Shown here in pieces: positions 11,201-24,357 of a stretch of 64,000 nucleotides of DNA; within the stretch, counting starts at the first letter, position 1, and every line of letters starts with the position of its first letter. The stretch covers positions 3,258,635-3,322,634 of the forward strand of contig WMCF01000030.1 in the NCBI GenBank assembly GCA_009792885.1, written 5' to 3'. The position numbers and the translations under genes are program-made. A model generated the notes under the pieces. That model did no database searches, had not been told where the DNA came from, and was given only the letters and a program-made list of their open reading frames with translations. The DNA comes from Eremophila alpestris peregrina (taxonomy: Eukaryota > Chordata > Aves > Passeriformes > Alaudidae).

Positions 11201-13729
11201 TATTACACCTTCATTTGAATTTTCAGCTGCTGAATCATGATCAGCTGAAGATCCAGTAGCCCTGCACTACTGGATATAACTCAAGGGGTTGTGCTGTTTT
11301 TGCTGTTTGGCACATACTCAGGAATGGCAACTTAGCTTAGCAGTTGGAGCATATGGCAGGGGGAGATAGGCCAGCATCTTGGATGAAGATGCATATATTT
11401 TGTACTCTCATGGTATGATGCATTCTTGTGCTTTGCAGATGGCAACTCAGAATTGTGGCTCTGAAAACTAATTTTGCCCAGCCACGCAGGTCTGCTGACA
11501 CAAGCACAAGGATCATCTGTTTCTGCAGACACTACTGCACACTGCAGATATCCTAGGCAGGAATTTTTCTGAGAAGAACACCTGCATCTCAGTTGCTGTG
11601 GTAAGCAGAAAAAAAAGCTCAGGAACCTATGACTAGCCTTTGTATCTAGAGAGAATTCAGCCAGGCACAATTGCTACCCTCATGTGACACTTGGTTGCTG
11701 TTTTTCCTGAAAGTTTATTACATTGTGGTAGTCAGGGCAAGAGTAAGGGGAATACATTGATCTTATGGCTGCTGGAAAGAGGGATTTATTCTAATTGACA
11801 GAGATGTAACATTACCTTTGATTTGCCAGCAGCTTCCCTGAATTTAGACCAGCTATCAGTCCTCAGAGAAATTGCCTTTGTACCACATGGGGATTGTAGC
11901 ACTAATAGTGCCTCTCTCAAAACTTGTTTGTGTTTTATGTCTGCCTCTCTGCCTCCACAAAACCAGCATCTTGTTACATGTGCAAGTGGATCAAGGGCTT
12001 GCTAGACAGGTTTCAGGCAACAGATTCTGTGCAGCTAACAGAACTGCAGACTAAGGTATGAGCACTTTCTGTTCTCTGGCATAATTTGCATTACTTAAAA
12101 TCACTCAGGGAACATTTTTTAAATGCATTAGGCTGGAGTGCAGTTTTTCTCAGAACTTTTTTATTGCTTCCTCTCCAGTCTCATTATTTGTGGTACTGTG
12201 TCACTGGTCTGATCAGGCAGATAATACAGGGAGATCATTTAAGAGTACATCAGCCAGATGTATTTTTAAAGATCATTTTCCTGCATGTGCACTGGGCTTC
12301 ACAGGAGCTACTGTCAGGTCTTCTTAGCTTTCTCTCTTTTTTCCCCAAATTTCTGTGCTGTCTGTCGGAAGGACAGCCTCAGTATTAGTCTGTTCTTTTT
12401 GCTAGATTTTCTCCTGAAAGAGTAAATAGTTTAGCAGCAAATAAAGCCATGGGTAATGGACACAAACAGTTAAATTCTATTGTCTACCTGCAACAGGAGA
12501 GCTAAAGGAGAAGGAGAAACTGGAATTAAAAACAGATCTGTCAAGCAATGAATGGGATACTGCCCGGAGTAATGTGAAAATTACTGCCAGCTTACAGTGT
12601 ACCAAGGGGCTTCTTTTTTTATTTTTTCCAGGTGATTCCAAAGAACTCTTATTTACAGGACCCCTGAGCAATTGTTTCCACATTGAGCTAAGACAAGGGA
12701 ACAGTTGCTGGCACTACCAATAATATATGTCTGCCTGCTACCAGCAGGCTGGAAACCTCAAACACCTGCAGTAAGAGATGGATTCTGGGGAGGAACTTCC
12801 TCTCATCACACAACTTCTGTGGACACAAAAGCTGCACACATTTTTGACAGCATGAGAGTAGATAAGAGCATTTGCTACCTGCAAATGAAATGCTAAAACA
12901 GCAGAGAGGTGCCATAATACCATCCTGCATTCAGATGTTGTGCAAATTAGCAAGAGATTTCAGAAGGTACCTTATTACCCTCAGCAGAAGGAACCAATGT
13001 GCTACAATGACAGCATAGATTTAAGGCAGATTTGAAGACTTAGAATAGAAAAATATCTGCCCTCTAAATTTATGGTGCTCTGTCTCCCTTATTTTTTCCA
13101 TTTTTAGACTTCAGCTGACTACCTGGGGTGCCTGATTTAGGCTTTCTGACTACTATTGCATCCAAAATCTTTAGTGATTCAGACTGCTACTGACAAACCC
13201 TGGTCCTTTGTACAGTCACTGGAAAGAAGCAATTTCCATGCCTAAGTGCAGATCTGACTAGGACCCATCATTGTATGGTCTGTTTTATCTCCACAAGCAG
13301 AAAGAACAAATAATTCTGAAGCACTGAGAAAAATCTTTTCTACCTTCCTGGGTCTCATCTGTCATGGTTTCCCTGGGAAGAAGACAAGAAGAGGACCACA
13401 TATTTAATTTTTTTTCTATGGGTTTTGTTTGCTTCAAAGATTGAACTGAGTTTTCTTTTTCTTCTTGTATCTCAGGGGGCCCGAGAACATGAGTAGCTCT
13501 TCTCTCGAGCCAATTTCAAAAGTATGTTAAGTGCAGGAACATTGCTGCATCGTTGTTCATAGTGTTCTTCACAAGTGTATAGAAATTAAAATTCAGTTCT
13601 AAAAGAGTGCACAGCACCAGTATGATAAAAGTCTTTTTAATTGAGTTATTTAAGAGAAGGTGTTTGCTTACTCCTTATCTCGGTGACGGATATATTTACA
13701 TCCAGGCACTTTTCTACAATGCATTTTTG
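8273..13729. other. Non-coding unique sequence with possible conserved stretch
   Basis: No gene was recognised. The stretch at about 10640-11090 is repeat-free, AT-rich and dense in homeodomain-like cores (TCAATTACTC, TTAATTAATG, TAATTGC) and could be a conserved non-coding element. A 17-base A-run lies at 11108-11124. Confidence 0.45.
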
Positions 13730-13791
13730 AAAAAAAAAAAAAACAAACAAACCAACCAAACAAAAACCCAAACAAACAAACAAACAAACAA
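13730..13791 (+). repeat. (AAAC)n microsatellite
   Basis: An A-run of about 14 leads into imperfect AAAC/AACC units ending in five clean AAAC copies. The unit is common downstream of A-rich seeds in vertebrate DNA. Confidence 0.9.
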
Positions 13792-15210
13792 GGATTTTGA
13801 AATCTTCAGAAACATAAAAAGTCTGGAAAGTCTTGGGCAGTTTCTCTGTGATTGTGCATCTGAAAAAGAACAGAAAAAACCCTGAAAAAGGCTTTGAACT
13901 TTGCCCTAGTGATCTCTATTTTCATTGTTACTAAGCAAGACTTTGGACATGGACATTCTGAGCGAGTTGTTTAATGATAAAAAATAGCATGAATGGAAAG
14001 TGAAACCCAACTTGGTATTTCCTTTATCAGTTGGCCTATCCAAAGTGGAAATCTCAGAGGTGAAAAGAAACAGTGGAAGACATGGAGAAATCAAAACAAA
14101 AAAAAGATATGTTAGCAGATGACTAATGAAAAAGAGGCTGTTACTATACTGAGAAATCAGAGGCTGTTTTATAACATTTGCTGTGCCTTTGCCACAGCAC
14201 ATAAGATCTGTCATATACATGTTGTGTACCTTATTGGAATGGCCTGTTGAAATAATTCGTGCTGTTTCATGGTGTAAAACATAAAAAAGGCAACAAGAAG
14301 GGAATGAGATGTCAGCATAACACCGAAACTAATTTTTCAGCATATTATAGGAGGAGAAGCCATGGCACCTGAAGCTGAAAATCCATGAGACAGTGCAAAT
14401 TTGTTTTGAAACAAATATCAACAATGAAATACTTATTAGACTGAGTCCTGGAAAGTCAGTCAATTAGTTCCAACATTGACACAATGAGGTTATTTTACCA
14501 AGCTGGTAGACTGTAATGATTATCAAATGTGTTCAAGGAAATAAAATCCTGTAGTCAAGTCAATTCCATCCAGAACCTGACTAGCTTTTAAAGCTCAAGC
14601 TTGATTACCTTGATTTCATTAGTAAAAAAACACCACAAGACTAGCAGACACTTAGAACCATCAAATGATTTTTTTCCTTGTGGTCTCAGAGTGGATGCCA
14701 CGTGAGAAGGCAACATAAGACTGACACAGATATTGATTCTTCATCATGAGATTTGCACAGGACTTTTTAACTGTCTTTTGGCTGTGAAGAAGTTGTCAGA
14801 TGCACCTTTTTCCTCAAGCTTCTATCTGTAAAACATGGGGGAAATGGTGATATACTAACGGAAATGATTTAAACACTCTAGACAAACACAAGAGAAGAGC
14901 TTGTGTACATGGAACTGCTGGTGGTGCATCGCATATAGACACAAGCTGCTTACAGATGTTCCTGTTAGACACTGTGTGGTGCCCTTCTGAAAACAGAAAG
15001 GCACACCATAGTTTATGAAGAGCCTGTGTTGTATCCATTTTTCTTACTTCCCTGGGCAGAAATTATGTTTTGTCTGAGAATGTTACCTGGTAAATAGATA
15101 ATGCCTTCTTATTGTTGCTTGTTGTCATATTGAATGTACAGCTGGAAGACTTTGTGGGTATATAGGTGAGGAGATATTAAAAACTATTTGTAGCAAGATA
15201 TTAAAAAACA
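13792..15210. other. Non-coding unique sequence
   Basis: Nothing recognisable beyond short chance frames. The sequence is AT-rich. Confidence 0.5.
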
Positions 15211-15307
15211 GTCTGGACATGGTCCTGTTTTAGGTGCCCTTGCTTGACACCAGGGGGGTTGGACAAGATAACACCTGGAGGTCTGTTCCAGCTTGTGATT
15301 CTGTGGT
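15211..15307 (+). mobile_element. CR1 LINE 3'-end fragment
   Basis: The last ~95 bases of a CR1 element in plus orientation: GTCTGGACATGGT, then the GGGGGTTGGACAAGAT block, GGTCTGTTCCAGC, and the ATTCTGTG end at about 15298-15305. It is heavily 5'-truncated, as most CR1 copies are, and encodes nothing. Confidence 0.85.
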
Positions 15308-18300
15308 AACATCACAAAAGCTAATCATTGTCTTTGCTCAGAAAACAACAGCTCATGTCACACTCTTATGATGAAAATAGTAACCATGTGAGCCTTAATT
15401 TTAGTGTCAATCCTTCCTTTTAATATAGAGATGTCAGCCTTCTTGCAGACAGCTACTTGGTGGTAGTTGTGAGCTCTGTTGGTGTCAGCAGGTATTATCT
15501 GGGCTAATACTACTTCCCAATGAAACTTAATGAGCCCACTTCTCATTTATGCCCCATACCTCTGACATGGCTTCACAGAACTTTGTGAAAACACCATATT
15601 TGTGTTGTGGGTAGACGTACTTTGGGATCTAGAGTGTCTCTGCCTCATGTAAGCTTTCAAAAGGGTAAGCAATCATTCCTCCTGCCCACCACCTGATCTG
15701 ATTGTTTGTGTGGCAGCTGTAGAACCACTGCCCTGGAAGGACCCATCTGTCTTTGAAGAATTTTGTGATACTGTCACTGTGAGACTGGAGCTCTGCCAGC
15801 ACCCACATTGCCATGAGGGCTGGTGGGTACATGAGGAAAGTAAGATCCCTGAGCCTCTCCTTCCCACAGCCCTCCCACACAGGTCTTTGCAGAGCTGAGC
15901 CTCAGCTTTCAAACCAGTGCAATTTAAAAAAAAATACTCTTTGGATAACCATTTTAGTGTCTGACATTGTCAGTTATTAATCATAAAAATCCTCTGATGG
16001 AGCCCTGCAGAAGGAACTGGAACTGAACCCAATCAGATACCATATTTTAATTATATTGCCTCAGCTATGCCGTTTTGCCCATGGTGATTTTCCATACAGC
16101 ATTTGCAAGGAGGAAACTGTCACAGCTCAAACAGAGTTCAAGCAATTAACATACAATTTAAAACTTAATCTTTGAAAAGTGTATTTCATTGAGGTTTCAT
16201 GCTGCAAAGAAAAGATGATCATAGATTTCACAAACATTCCTGCAAATAATTCTTCCCATTTTTCTGATACGTATGATGCTGGTAAAAAATAGTAGCAATT
16301 CTGGTTGTCACTGGGAAGAAAGAGCAGTATTTTAGGAATTTTTTTTTAAATATTCTTTTTTCCCATACTTCTATTTTCGTGGGACAAATTAAATATAGTT
16401 GGGGCTCAGAACATGAAGGTGTTTTGATATGTGAATATGGGTGCTATACTCAGAATATACCAGCTCCTTACAGGTAAGTTCTTGAGGACATTTACCACCC
16501 TGGAACTTCAGCAAATTGCGTTAACTAATGAACATGGAATGTGCCTAAACCTTGTTACTTCACTAGAAAGGGGAGAACACAATTCTGCCTTCTTTCCCTG
16601 GTTCTCATATTCTCCTTATCTGTGGAATCCTGTACCTCAGAAATACATGGATGTCTGTGCAGTGTGCAACTACTGCTGAGTGGCTGTACTGTGTTTCAAT
16701 GTGGTATTCTTGATTGTTTGTGTTTTGGGGGGGGGGGTTTACATGGAGGAAGAGCTTAGTTTCAGCATGGCCCTAGGAAACCATTGCTTTTAGGAATGCT
16801 ACTGCCTACTGCTGCTGTAAAGAATGCATTAGGAGAATGCAGCAGTGATGGCTTTCATCAATAATGATAACTGCTTTTTATTTATATTTCTGAAATCTAG
16901 CTTGCATGCTATTTAGTGTAGTGGTTCTGATACATGTTCCAACTCCCACATGGAAGCAGCTACTCTCAGTACAGTTGCAGTGAGCTGCCTACAGTTAAAA
17001 TATGCCAGCTGATCTTGTGTTTTCCTGCAGGATGCTTTGTGTAGGCATGAAAAAATATGGTATGGGCTTTCTGAGAAAACTTGTGTATCCAAATCCCTCA
17101 ATCTGGCTGGCTAGCAGGCCATATCCAGCCTGCTTTCCTGTCTTAAGTGTAGTTTTACCATAATTCTTTGACCAGTGGACAAGGTGCAGCCTTTCACAGA
17201 CTCTCAGGACATCATTTCAAGTAATTTCTTAGTAACTAACAATTCGCTTCCGGAGCTAGAGGTGGTCTAAACTGAGCTCCAAAGTGACCATTAACTTTTT
17301 CTCTTTCAAGCAGAGCCAGTGATTATTTTTTCCCTCTGGGTGCACACTTGCATATCTTTACAAACAGGGAGGGCACTGTTAGATTTCTACCCTGCCATAA
17401 ACTCTGACTGTAATACCTCATCTGCTACTGACCTGAAGTGAACTCTGAGGAGAGGGAACAGTAATAAAGCAAAACCCAGCAAACAGTGTGAAGCTTTTGT
17501 AAGATCTTATATAACTGGATTGGCTATATTGGGAACTTGCCTTTGGTTTTAATTATAGATTTAAGGGTGCACTTATCGGGCTCTGTGCCATCTCTTTGCT
17601 CCCTCCCTTCACTCTCGATTTGCTTTATATAATGAGCAGCCACTACAAAAAGGATGTTTTCCCCCTTCCTTTCAGGAAGAGGACAGGCCAACAAAAGTTC
17701 ACTGGGGGTGGGGGAGGTCTAATGTGTTAATTCTCTCATGTGTCACTCTGCTCTCAGGCTTCAGCCTGGTCCTTCCAGAAGGTTTCAAAGATCAGCTGTC
17801 AGAGCCCAGCAAAAATATGTGGTGTCCCAAAACTGACCAGTGTTTCTTCCTAAAAGCTGGGGTTGAGTGACAAGTACCTCTCTGAACTTGCAGAAGACTG
17901 TCAAGAGAATGGCAATCCCCAAATCTACCCAGAACTATCTCTTACTCACATCTGTTCACCAGCATACACAAAAATTGTTTTCACAGAAGCAGAGCCAGAG
18001 CAGATGCAAAGGAGCAAGGTCTTCTGAGGGCATGAAGTGTTAATGAAACCTGACTTGAGAGCTGAGGAAATAAGACTTGGATGCATAAAAAAATGTAAAA
18101 AATAACTAAGTCAATTTATGCTTCCTGAGCATCACTTCTCGACTTAATCTTTAACTCAATTTGTATTCATTTTCCTGGCGACTTTTACCTCTCAGAGCAT
18201 CTGCTGTATCAATTGTTATATGTGCATAGGGAGAGAGGCTTGTAAAGCAATACAGAAGCTGTCCTGCAGAATTACTCTGGCTGTGCCTTAAAGGGTAGAC

Positions 18301-20251
18301 ACCTGCTGCCTCCTTTGAGGGGTCTCAAGCTCAGAAATCAGGTTTCTGAATCTGTTATTAATTTCAGAAGCTACTCCCATGAAGGGATACCTTGAGTTAA
18401 CTGCCCTGCCATATCCAAGAAGGTGATGATAGAGCTAGTGGCTATCCCCCTGCTCTGGCTTAGATGTCTTCAGCTTTTTGTTTCAATCTTGTGAATGGAC
18501 AGGGGTTAGTTAAATCAGCAAAAAGGTGTTATTATGTGAGCTGAATTCCTCTAAGTCAGTGAAATCAGCAGTATTTATGTCCACTATCCATAGTAAGTAG
18601 AGGGGTTCTTTGATGTAAGGGTAATAAAAGTGCTTGGGAGGACAGCAGGATACCTGAGCATCTCAACACAAAGGCAGGCCAGATCCACTATGGCTGTCCC
18701 CAGCCTAGAGCTAAAATCTCTGCTTGCCTTCCTGTTGCTCTAAAATCTAGGTAAAACATAGCAGGGGAATTAAGAGTTCACTGTGTTAACAGCTTTTTTT
18801 TGATCCTAGAATGTTTGTAACAGTCCATGTCTTAGATTACAAATGTAATGGTGTAGCTCCTGGTTATCCTTTCACTGATACTAAGTTAGAAATATTGCTA
18901 AGAACTACACCAAAACTTTGGAAAAATAGTAAATCTCCTTAACAGCAGCCTACTTCTTACCAGCCCTGTGACTACTGAAGAATTTGTCATTTCAGAAAAT
19001 TGTACATCGTGTTGACATGTGAAATTACAAAAAAGACTGCTCCTAACAAAACTGCTGCTGAACAGACAGAAAGTTTAAATCCTAAGGCCTTACAGAAGTC
19101 TGGGCTTCTAGACTGATATAGGTGTACATGCTCTATAGCAGAAGTGGGTGTGTTCATCCTTGCTCCCAACTCTCAGATGATATCACTGCATCCAGTTTTG
19201 CTTTCTTTTTTTATGCTTTTTCCTAGGATGTGACTCAGTGCTTTTCAGAAAGCAGAGCCTTTGTCTGCATCATTTTCCCTGCCAATCCTTTACATCACCT
19301 GCTTGATCCAGAGTTGGGAGTGACTCATTTTTCTCATCCAAGCACATGTGCACACAATGAGCTGTCTCTCATCTAATGGCCCTTCACAGAAACTTATATG
19401 TAGGGTCATGATTGTGTTTTGTTGCAGATGCCCAGTGCCCATCTGTAGAGGACAGTCTCTGTCTGTCTCAGGATTTATATTGTTCTAAATGCTCTAAAGG
19501 CTTTGCAAGTGAAAGCAAATTATTTTTTTCCCTTCCTCCCTCACTAGCTAATTTTGTATCTATTATTTACTGTGGGAAAGCTATGCCAAACAAGCAATCT
19601 CTACATTTTGTTCAGAGGCCAATTTCCATCCTTAACTATTTACTGAAGTGAGCTTGAACCTGGGAAAGTTTCTGGCCAAGTTTCACATCACTCACTCACT
19701 CACCCACCACCTTACCTTTGTTGTTTGCCCCATATGTGAAGATACAGTTTTAATGGAATCCCTTAAACTGCATAGAGACACTTGTAGTGGAATCAGTATC
19801 TAAAACTTAGATATGAATGACTGAAATCAAGACATGTTCAGTGCAGACATGTGAACTACTCCACCTCTTCTTTTGCCCTGTTAGAGTCAATGGAAAGATA
19901 TAAGCACTTCCCAGCAGTAATTTTGCTCAACCTGAATTAGACAGCTACCATAGGTCACATGGATTACAACAAAAAAAAGGCAAAGCAAAACAGCTTTGGT
20001 GCAGATGTCTGCATTTTGGTGGTGTCTATTGTTATGGTGCCTTACATAAATGAAAGTTAGTAAATTTCTTGTCGAATAGAGCAGAGATTCAGGAATTTCC
20101 AGAGGCAGATTACAACATTATCACAAAATTATGCTATTTTAATTTTAGATTTTAATTCTTCTGCTGAGAGTCAGTTTAATCTTAGCATTAGATATAGGCA
20201 CCTCCTGTATCTACTTTGACAGTAACACAGCCAAGAAGAATTGCAAACTTT
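15308..20251. other. Non-coding unique sequence with possible conserved stretches
   Basis: No gene was recognised. A run of 11 G lies at 16727-16737 and a (CACT)n patch near 19688-19704. Repeat-free stretches at about 17520-17680 and 18090-18240 keep scattered CpGs and AT-rich factor-like motifs (AATTATAG, CAATTGTTATATG) and may be conserved, but this is untested. Confidence 0.45.
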
Positions 20252-21125
20252 TAGAATAGAATAATGAAATTTCTTGGGTTGAAAAGGACTCTTAAGATCA
20301 TCAGATCCAACCATTAATCTAGTGCTGACAAGTCCACCACTAAACCATGTCCCTAAATATGCTGTCTACATGTCTTAAATACCTCCAGGAATTGTGGCTC
20401 CACCACTTCCCTGGGCAGCCTGTTCCAGTGCTTTACAATCCAGAAGAATTTTTTCCTAATATCCAATCTAAACCACCCCTGGCACAACTTGAAGCCATTT
20501 CCTCTTGTTCTATTGCTTGTTACTTGGGAACAGAGACCAGTCTTCAAGTCAATACAACCTCCTTTCAGGTAGTTGTAGGGAGTGATAAGGTCCCAACTCA
20601 GCTTCCTTTTCTCCAGGCTGAACATCCTCGGCTTCCTCAGCTGCTCCTCATCAGACTTGTGCTCTGGACCTTTCACCAGCTCTATTGCTCTTCTCATGAT
20701 ACAGTCCAGACCCTCAGTGTCTTTCTTGCAGTGGGGGCCCAGAACTGAACACAGGATTTGAGGTGTGGTCTCACCAGTGCTGAGTGCTCACTGCCCTGGT
20801 CCAGCTGGACACATTATTCCCCTGGTTATCCTGCACATGCTGTGTGATGGCACTCAGGATGATATGCTCCATGTCCCCCCACAGGCACTGAGGTTGGGCT
20901 GAGAGCTGCAGTTCCCTGAATCCTCCATCTGGCTCCTCTTGCCGATGGGCATCACACTGGTCAATCTCCGGTCAACCAGGACCTCCCAAGTTAGCCAGGA
21001 CTGCTGGTAAACATTGAAAAGTGGCCCGGTGAGCTCTTTTACCATCCCCCTCCATACCTTTGGGTAGATCTCATCCAATCCTATGGACTGCTCCAACAGC
21101 TTGTCAGAGCTGTAGAAGAACTGGA
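20252..21125 (-). mobile_element. CR1 LINE fragment with internal deletion
   Basis: Read on the minus strand, 21096-20854 encodes the start of the reverse-transcriptase domain, including the YQQSWLTWEVL block and LTSVMPI. Then 20697-20353 encodes the C-terminal block (MFSLEKRK, SNRTRGNGF, VKHWNRLP). The central RT with its catalytic motif is missing between them, so an internal deletion removed it. The 3' end at 20252 shows the decayed ATTCTA-type terminus. This is a dead, 5'-truncated copy, and the two open frames are LINE remnants, not host genes. Confidence 0.9.
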
Positions 21126-23108
21126 AAAGGCAGATATGGAAGAACTGTGTTAGTAGGACTCAGATCCAGCAGAGAGATGGACTCTCTCTCCAGACACTTA
21201 TTCTCATATCCTGGCTGGATGTGAGACAGCAATGGAAGAATGGGAAAGATAAGGGCAGCAGCCTCATTCATGGACTATGCAGGAAATTGGATGGACTTTG
21301 ACCCTTCCTATTAGGAAACCTTTCCGCATTGTCCCATCTCATGCATCTTCTCTGCCCATCCTTTGCACCAGTGTGAACTCCTAATGCCTGTGGTGCTGTA
21401 CTGTGCTCAGGCCCAGCAGAGGAGACCCAGCTTCTGGATTGTGACAAGTCATCAGCAAAGAAAGGGAGATCCAATATGTTCAGAGTCCCAGAAGTCTGAC
21501 TGAAGGGGCCATGATCTTTTAGAAAACTTTTAGTGATGTCTCAGAGAGCCATCTGGAAGGGTATCTGCTTCCCTCTTCTGTCTCCCAACAACCGGAGGAG
21601 AGTGAGCTGAGAGCCTCTACACAGAAACAAACCTTGACTTCAGTTAATCAGATTTAGGCTGAATTTTGATGATGCTCTCAACAAGGCTGAGGCAAACTTC
21701 TCATTAGTTTTCATGTAAAAGAACACACTTTGCTTGTCTTTGTGCTCTAAGAACCTTGGAAATAGATGGCCTTGGAAGAGCCCATTTCCCAAGAGATGTA
21801 AAATAATTCTGATGCCTGTTGAAGCTCCCTTGTGTCAGCCATTGGCAATGTGTTTTTGTACTGTTTCAGGAGCAGGCCAGAAAGCAGATGGCATTTTTTA
21901 GCATGGCAGTCTTCCTGTCTTATTCCATAAGTGGCTTGTCTTTGCTGGCCTGATGACAACACATCCTCCTGCTGAATCTCTGTGGTACAGAGGATGAGAA
22001 GAGCCACTGGTGAAAGTCGTGACAAGAAGACAGTGCTTTCAAGGCCCCCCTCTCCCTGTGGAAGGACAGCCAGAGAGCACTTTTCATTTCCCTGCTACCC
22101 TTTGTGCAAGGCAGGTCACAGACTAATGCTTGTTTTACTCAACATTTTAATATATTCTCCAGGCAATATTTTTTCCTTCTGCTGAGAAGACTGTCTTTCC
22201 TTTAATCCATTTATTCCTGATCTGCTTTTCCCATAGTCCCCATGCTCACTGAACACTGTAGCAAATCTGCTCTTATTTGTTGTTAAAACAACGGAATTTT
22301 TTCACAAGAAAAGCAAAAAAGGAGTGGCAAAAACTTATACAGTACTTGTTTTGTGCCTTTTTTTCAGGAAGCATGGAATATTTTAGAAATGCCTCATCTG
22401 ATTAAGAGTAAGCCTTAAAGACAGTTCATAAGAGGACTTGTTCTACCAGCAAAAGCTTGTTTTCATGGGGATAGCAAGGAAGAGGTACCTGGACTCTCTC
22501 AGGAGAGCTTTGGTGTAAAGAAGGTAGACATGATTGAAATGAGCCTTTGTTCATCTAATGTCATGCTTTTACTTACCACGAAGGATTGAAACCTTTGTGA
22601 TAGTTAAAATATTACTGGAATTTTGATTGTATCTCAATTCCATGCAGATATTTTCAATTATAAAGTCAGATAATGTAAACTCCGACAAATAAATCTAGTG
22701 AGTACTACTATAAAATTGTTTTCCCTTGCCTTTTCAAGCAGCAGTCTGAAATTCTATGAGGAGAGAAGATGTCACCTGACACGGAATGGAGTAACACAAG
22801 ATGAATGTTATGAATTTTTGTTTTGTTTCAAGAAATCTTTTACATTTGCAGTATAGCACATTGGTACTGAACTCACAGGGATATTTAGGGATAAGAAACC
22901 ATTTCTGTAAAAGGTCTTGGAACCACAAAGCTCAGCAGGAAATATTGCATTAGTTGCTGCTGCCTTTTCTGGAATTTGCTTCTTTCTAGTAACTTCTTCT
23001 ACACCCATGTATGTGACAGACCTTCCAGAGTAATTTCTCCAGATTCTGCCATAGCAGTACAGTTGGACATTAATTTAAACAAGCTATATTTTCAGCTCAG
23101 GACAAGAG
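21126..23108. other. Non-coding unique sequence
   Basis: No gene or repeat was recognised. The 92-codon minus frame at 21747-22025 has no domain. Confidence 0.5.
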
Positions 23109-23315
23109 AAATCATAGAAGGATTTAGCTTGGAAGGAGCCTTTAAAAGTCATCTAGTTCTCACCTCCTTGCAATATGCAGGGACATCCTCAATTCAACCA
23201 GGTTAGTCAGGACACCATCCAATCTCACCTTGAATATTTCCAGGGCTGGGTCTTCCACTGCCTCTCTGAGCAACCTGTCCCAATGTTCACCACCCTAACC
23301 ACAAAAAAATCTTAA
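23109..23315 (-). mobile_element. CR1 LINE 3'-end fragment
   Basis: From its 3' end at 23109 (ATCATAGAAGGATTTAGCTT) it carries the TTGGAAGGAGCCTTTAAAAGTCAT block, the CACCTTGAATATTTCCAGGG block and GAGCAACCTGTCCCA, all characteristic of CR1. About 200 bases survive and diverge beyond the CCACAAAAAAATCTT segment. Confidence 0.88.
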
Positions 23316-24325
23316 ATGGCTTGGCTGTCTGTCTGTTTCAATATTGGTTTGCAAGTCTTACACTTTACAACCTTGCACAAACATGCATGATCCTGTTCTG
23401 AAAAGACAGCAATTCCTTAACTCACTGCATGGTTTGAAAATTAAGTCCCCAAATGACCAAGCCATTGAATGCTCACTTCCACTTCTCGTGACTTTGCTAT
23501 TAGTGAAAACAAGTTGTAAGAGTGTGAGTCTGCTTTTACAAAGTTGCAAAGAAGAGAGGGGGAAGAGAGTACAACTTCTCCAAAGGACATGTCAAAGCAC
23601 CTGGCCCCAGTGAACCCTCTCTGTGGGGGTTCATTCCTGGGAGGTGCCCATGGGGCTTGCTGACCCCAGCATTGCCACCTGTGGTAGCGTGTGGGTGAGA
23701 ACATCTGTCCTTCAGAAACGGAGCTGGACCACCAACTGTTCCCACAGGTCAGTGAGCACAAACCTCACCATAGCTGTAGGTATTCCTCTCCACTGACCTA
23801 CATGATTTGGTCTGGTGACCTACTGCTTTTGTTTACTTTTTTTAGGTTATAAAATATGCTTATCCAGTCTCTATGAGTGACTGTGTAAATCTGAGAGTCG
23901 CAGTTCTGGAAATCCACTCAAAAATGCCAAGTAAAAGATTGCTAACCAGGCCTCTCTTGCCTTTAAGCACCTGAAACCTTCCAAACACGCTTAGAGGTGC
24001 AAGACTGCACATCCTATTAGGAACCTGCTAAGCTAGCCTGGCATACCAGCTGGATTTTTAAGGTACTCTGTGAAGATCATAATCCTCTTCTTTCTGGGAG
24101 CAACTTTATTACCCCAGGGAAGCAGCTGAGTCAAGATTGTGCCAATATTTCCATCATATTGTTAGCTCTCTTTTTTTTAAGTCTTCATGAAAAAGAACTC
24201 ATTTTGTCCCATAATTAAGAACCAAAAAACTTCTAATGGCAGCAGATTTTGTTTATGATTTTCACACAAATATTTTTGACAGCGTTGACATTTTTACAAG
24301 CATGACTAACTACACATTTACCCAG

Positions 24326-24357
<32 letters not shown>

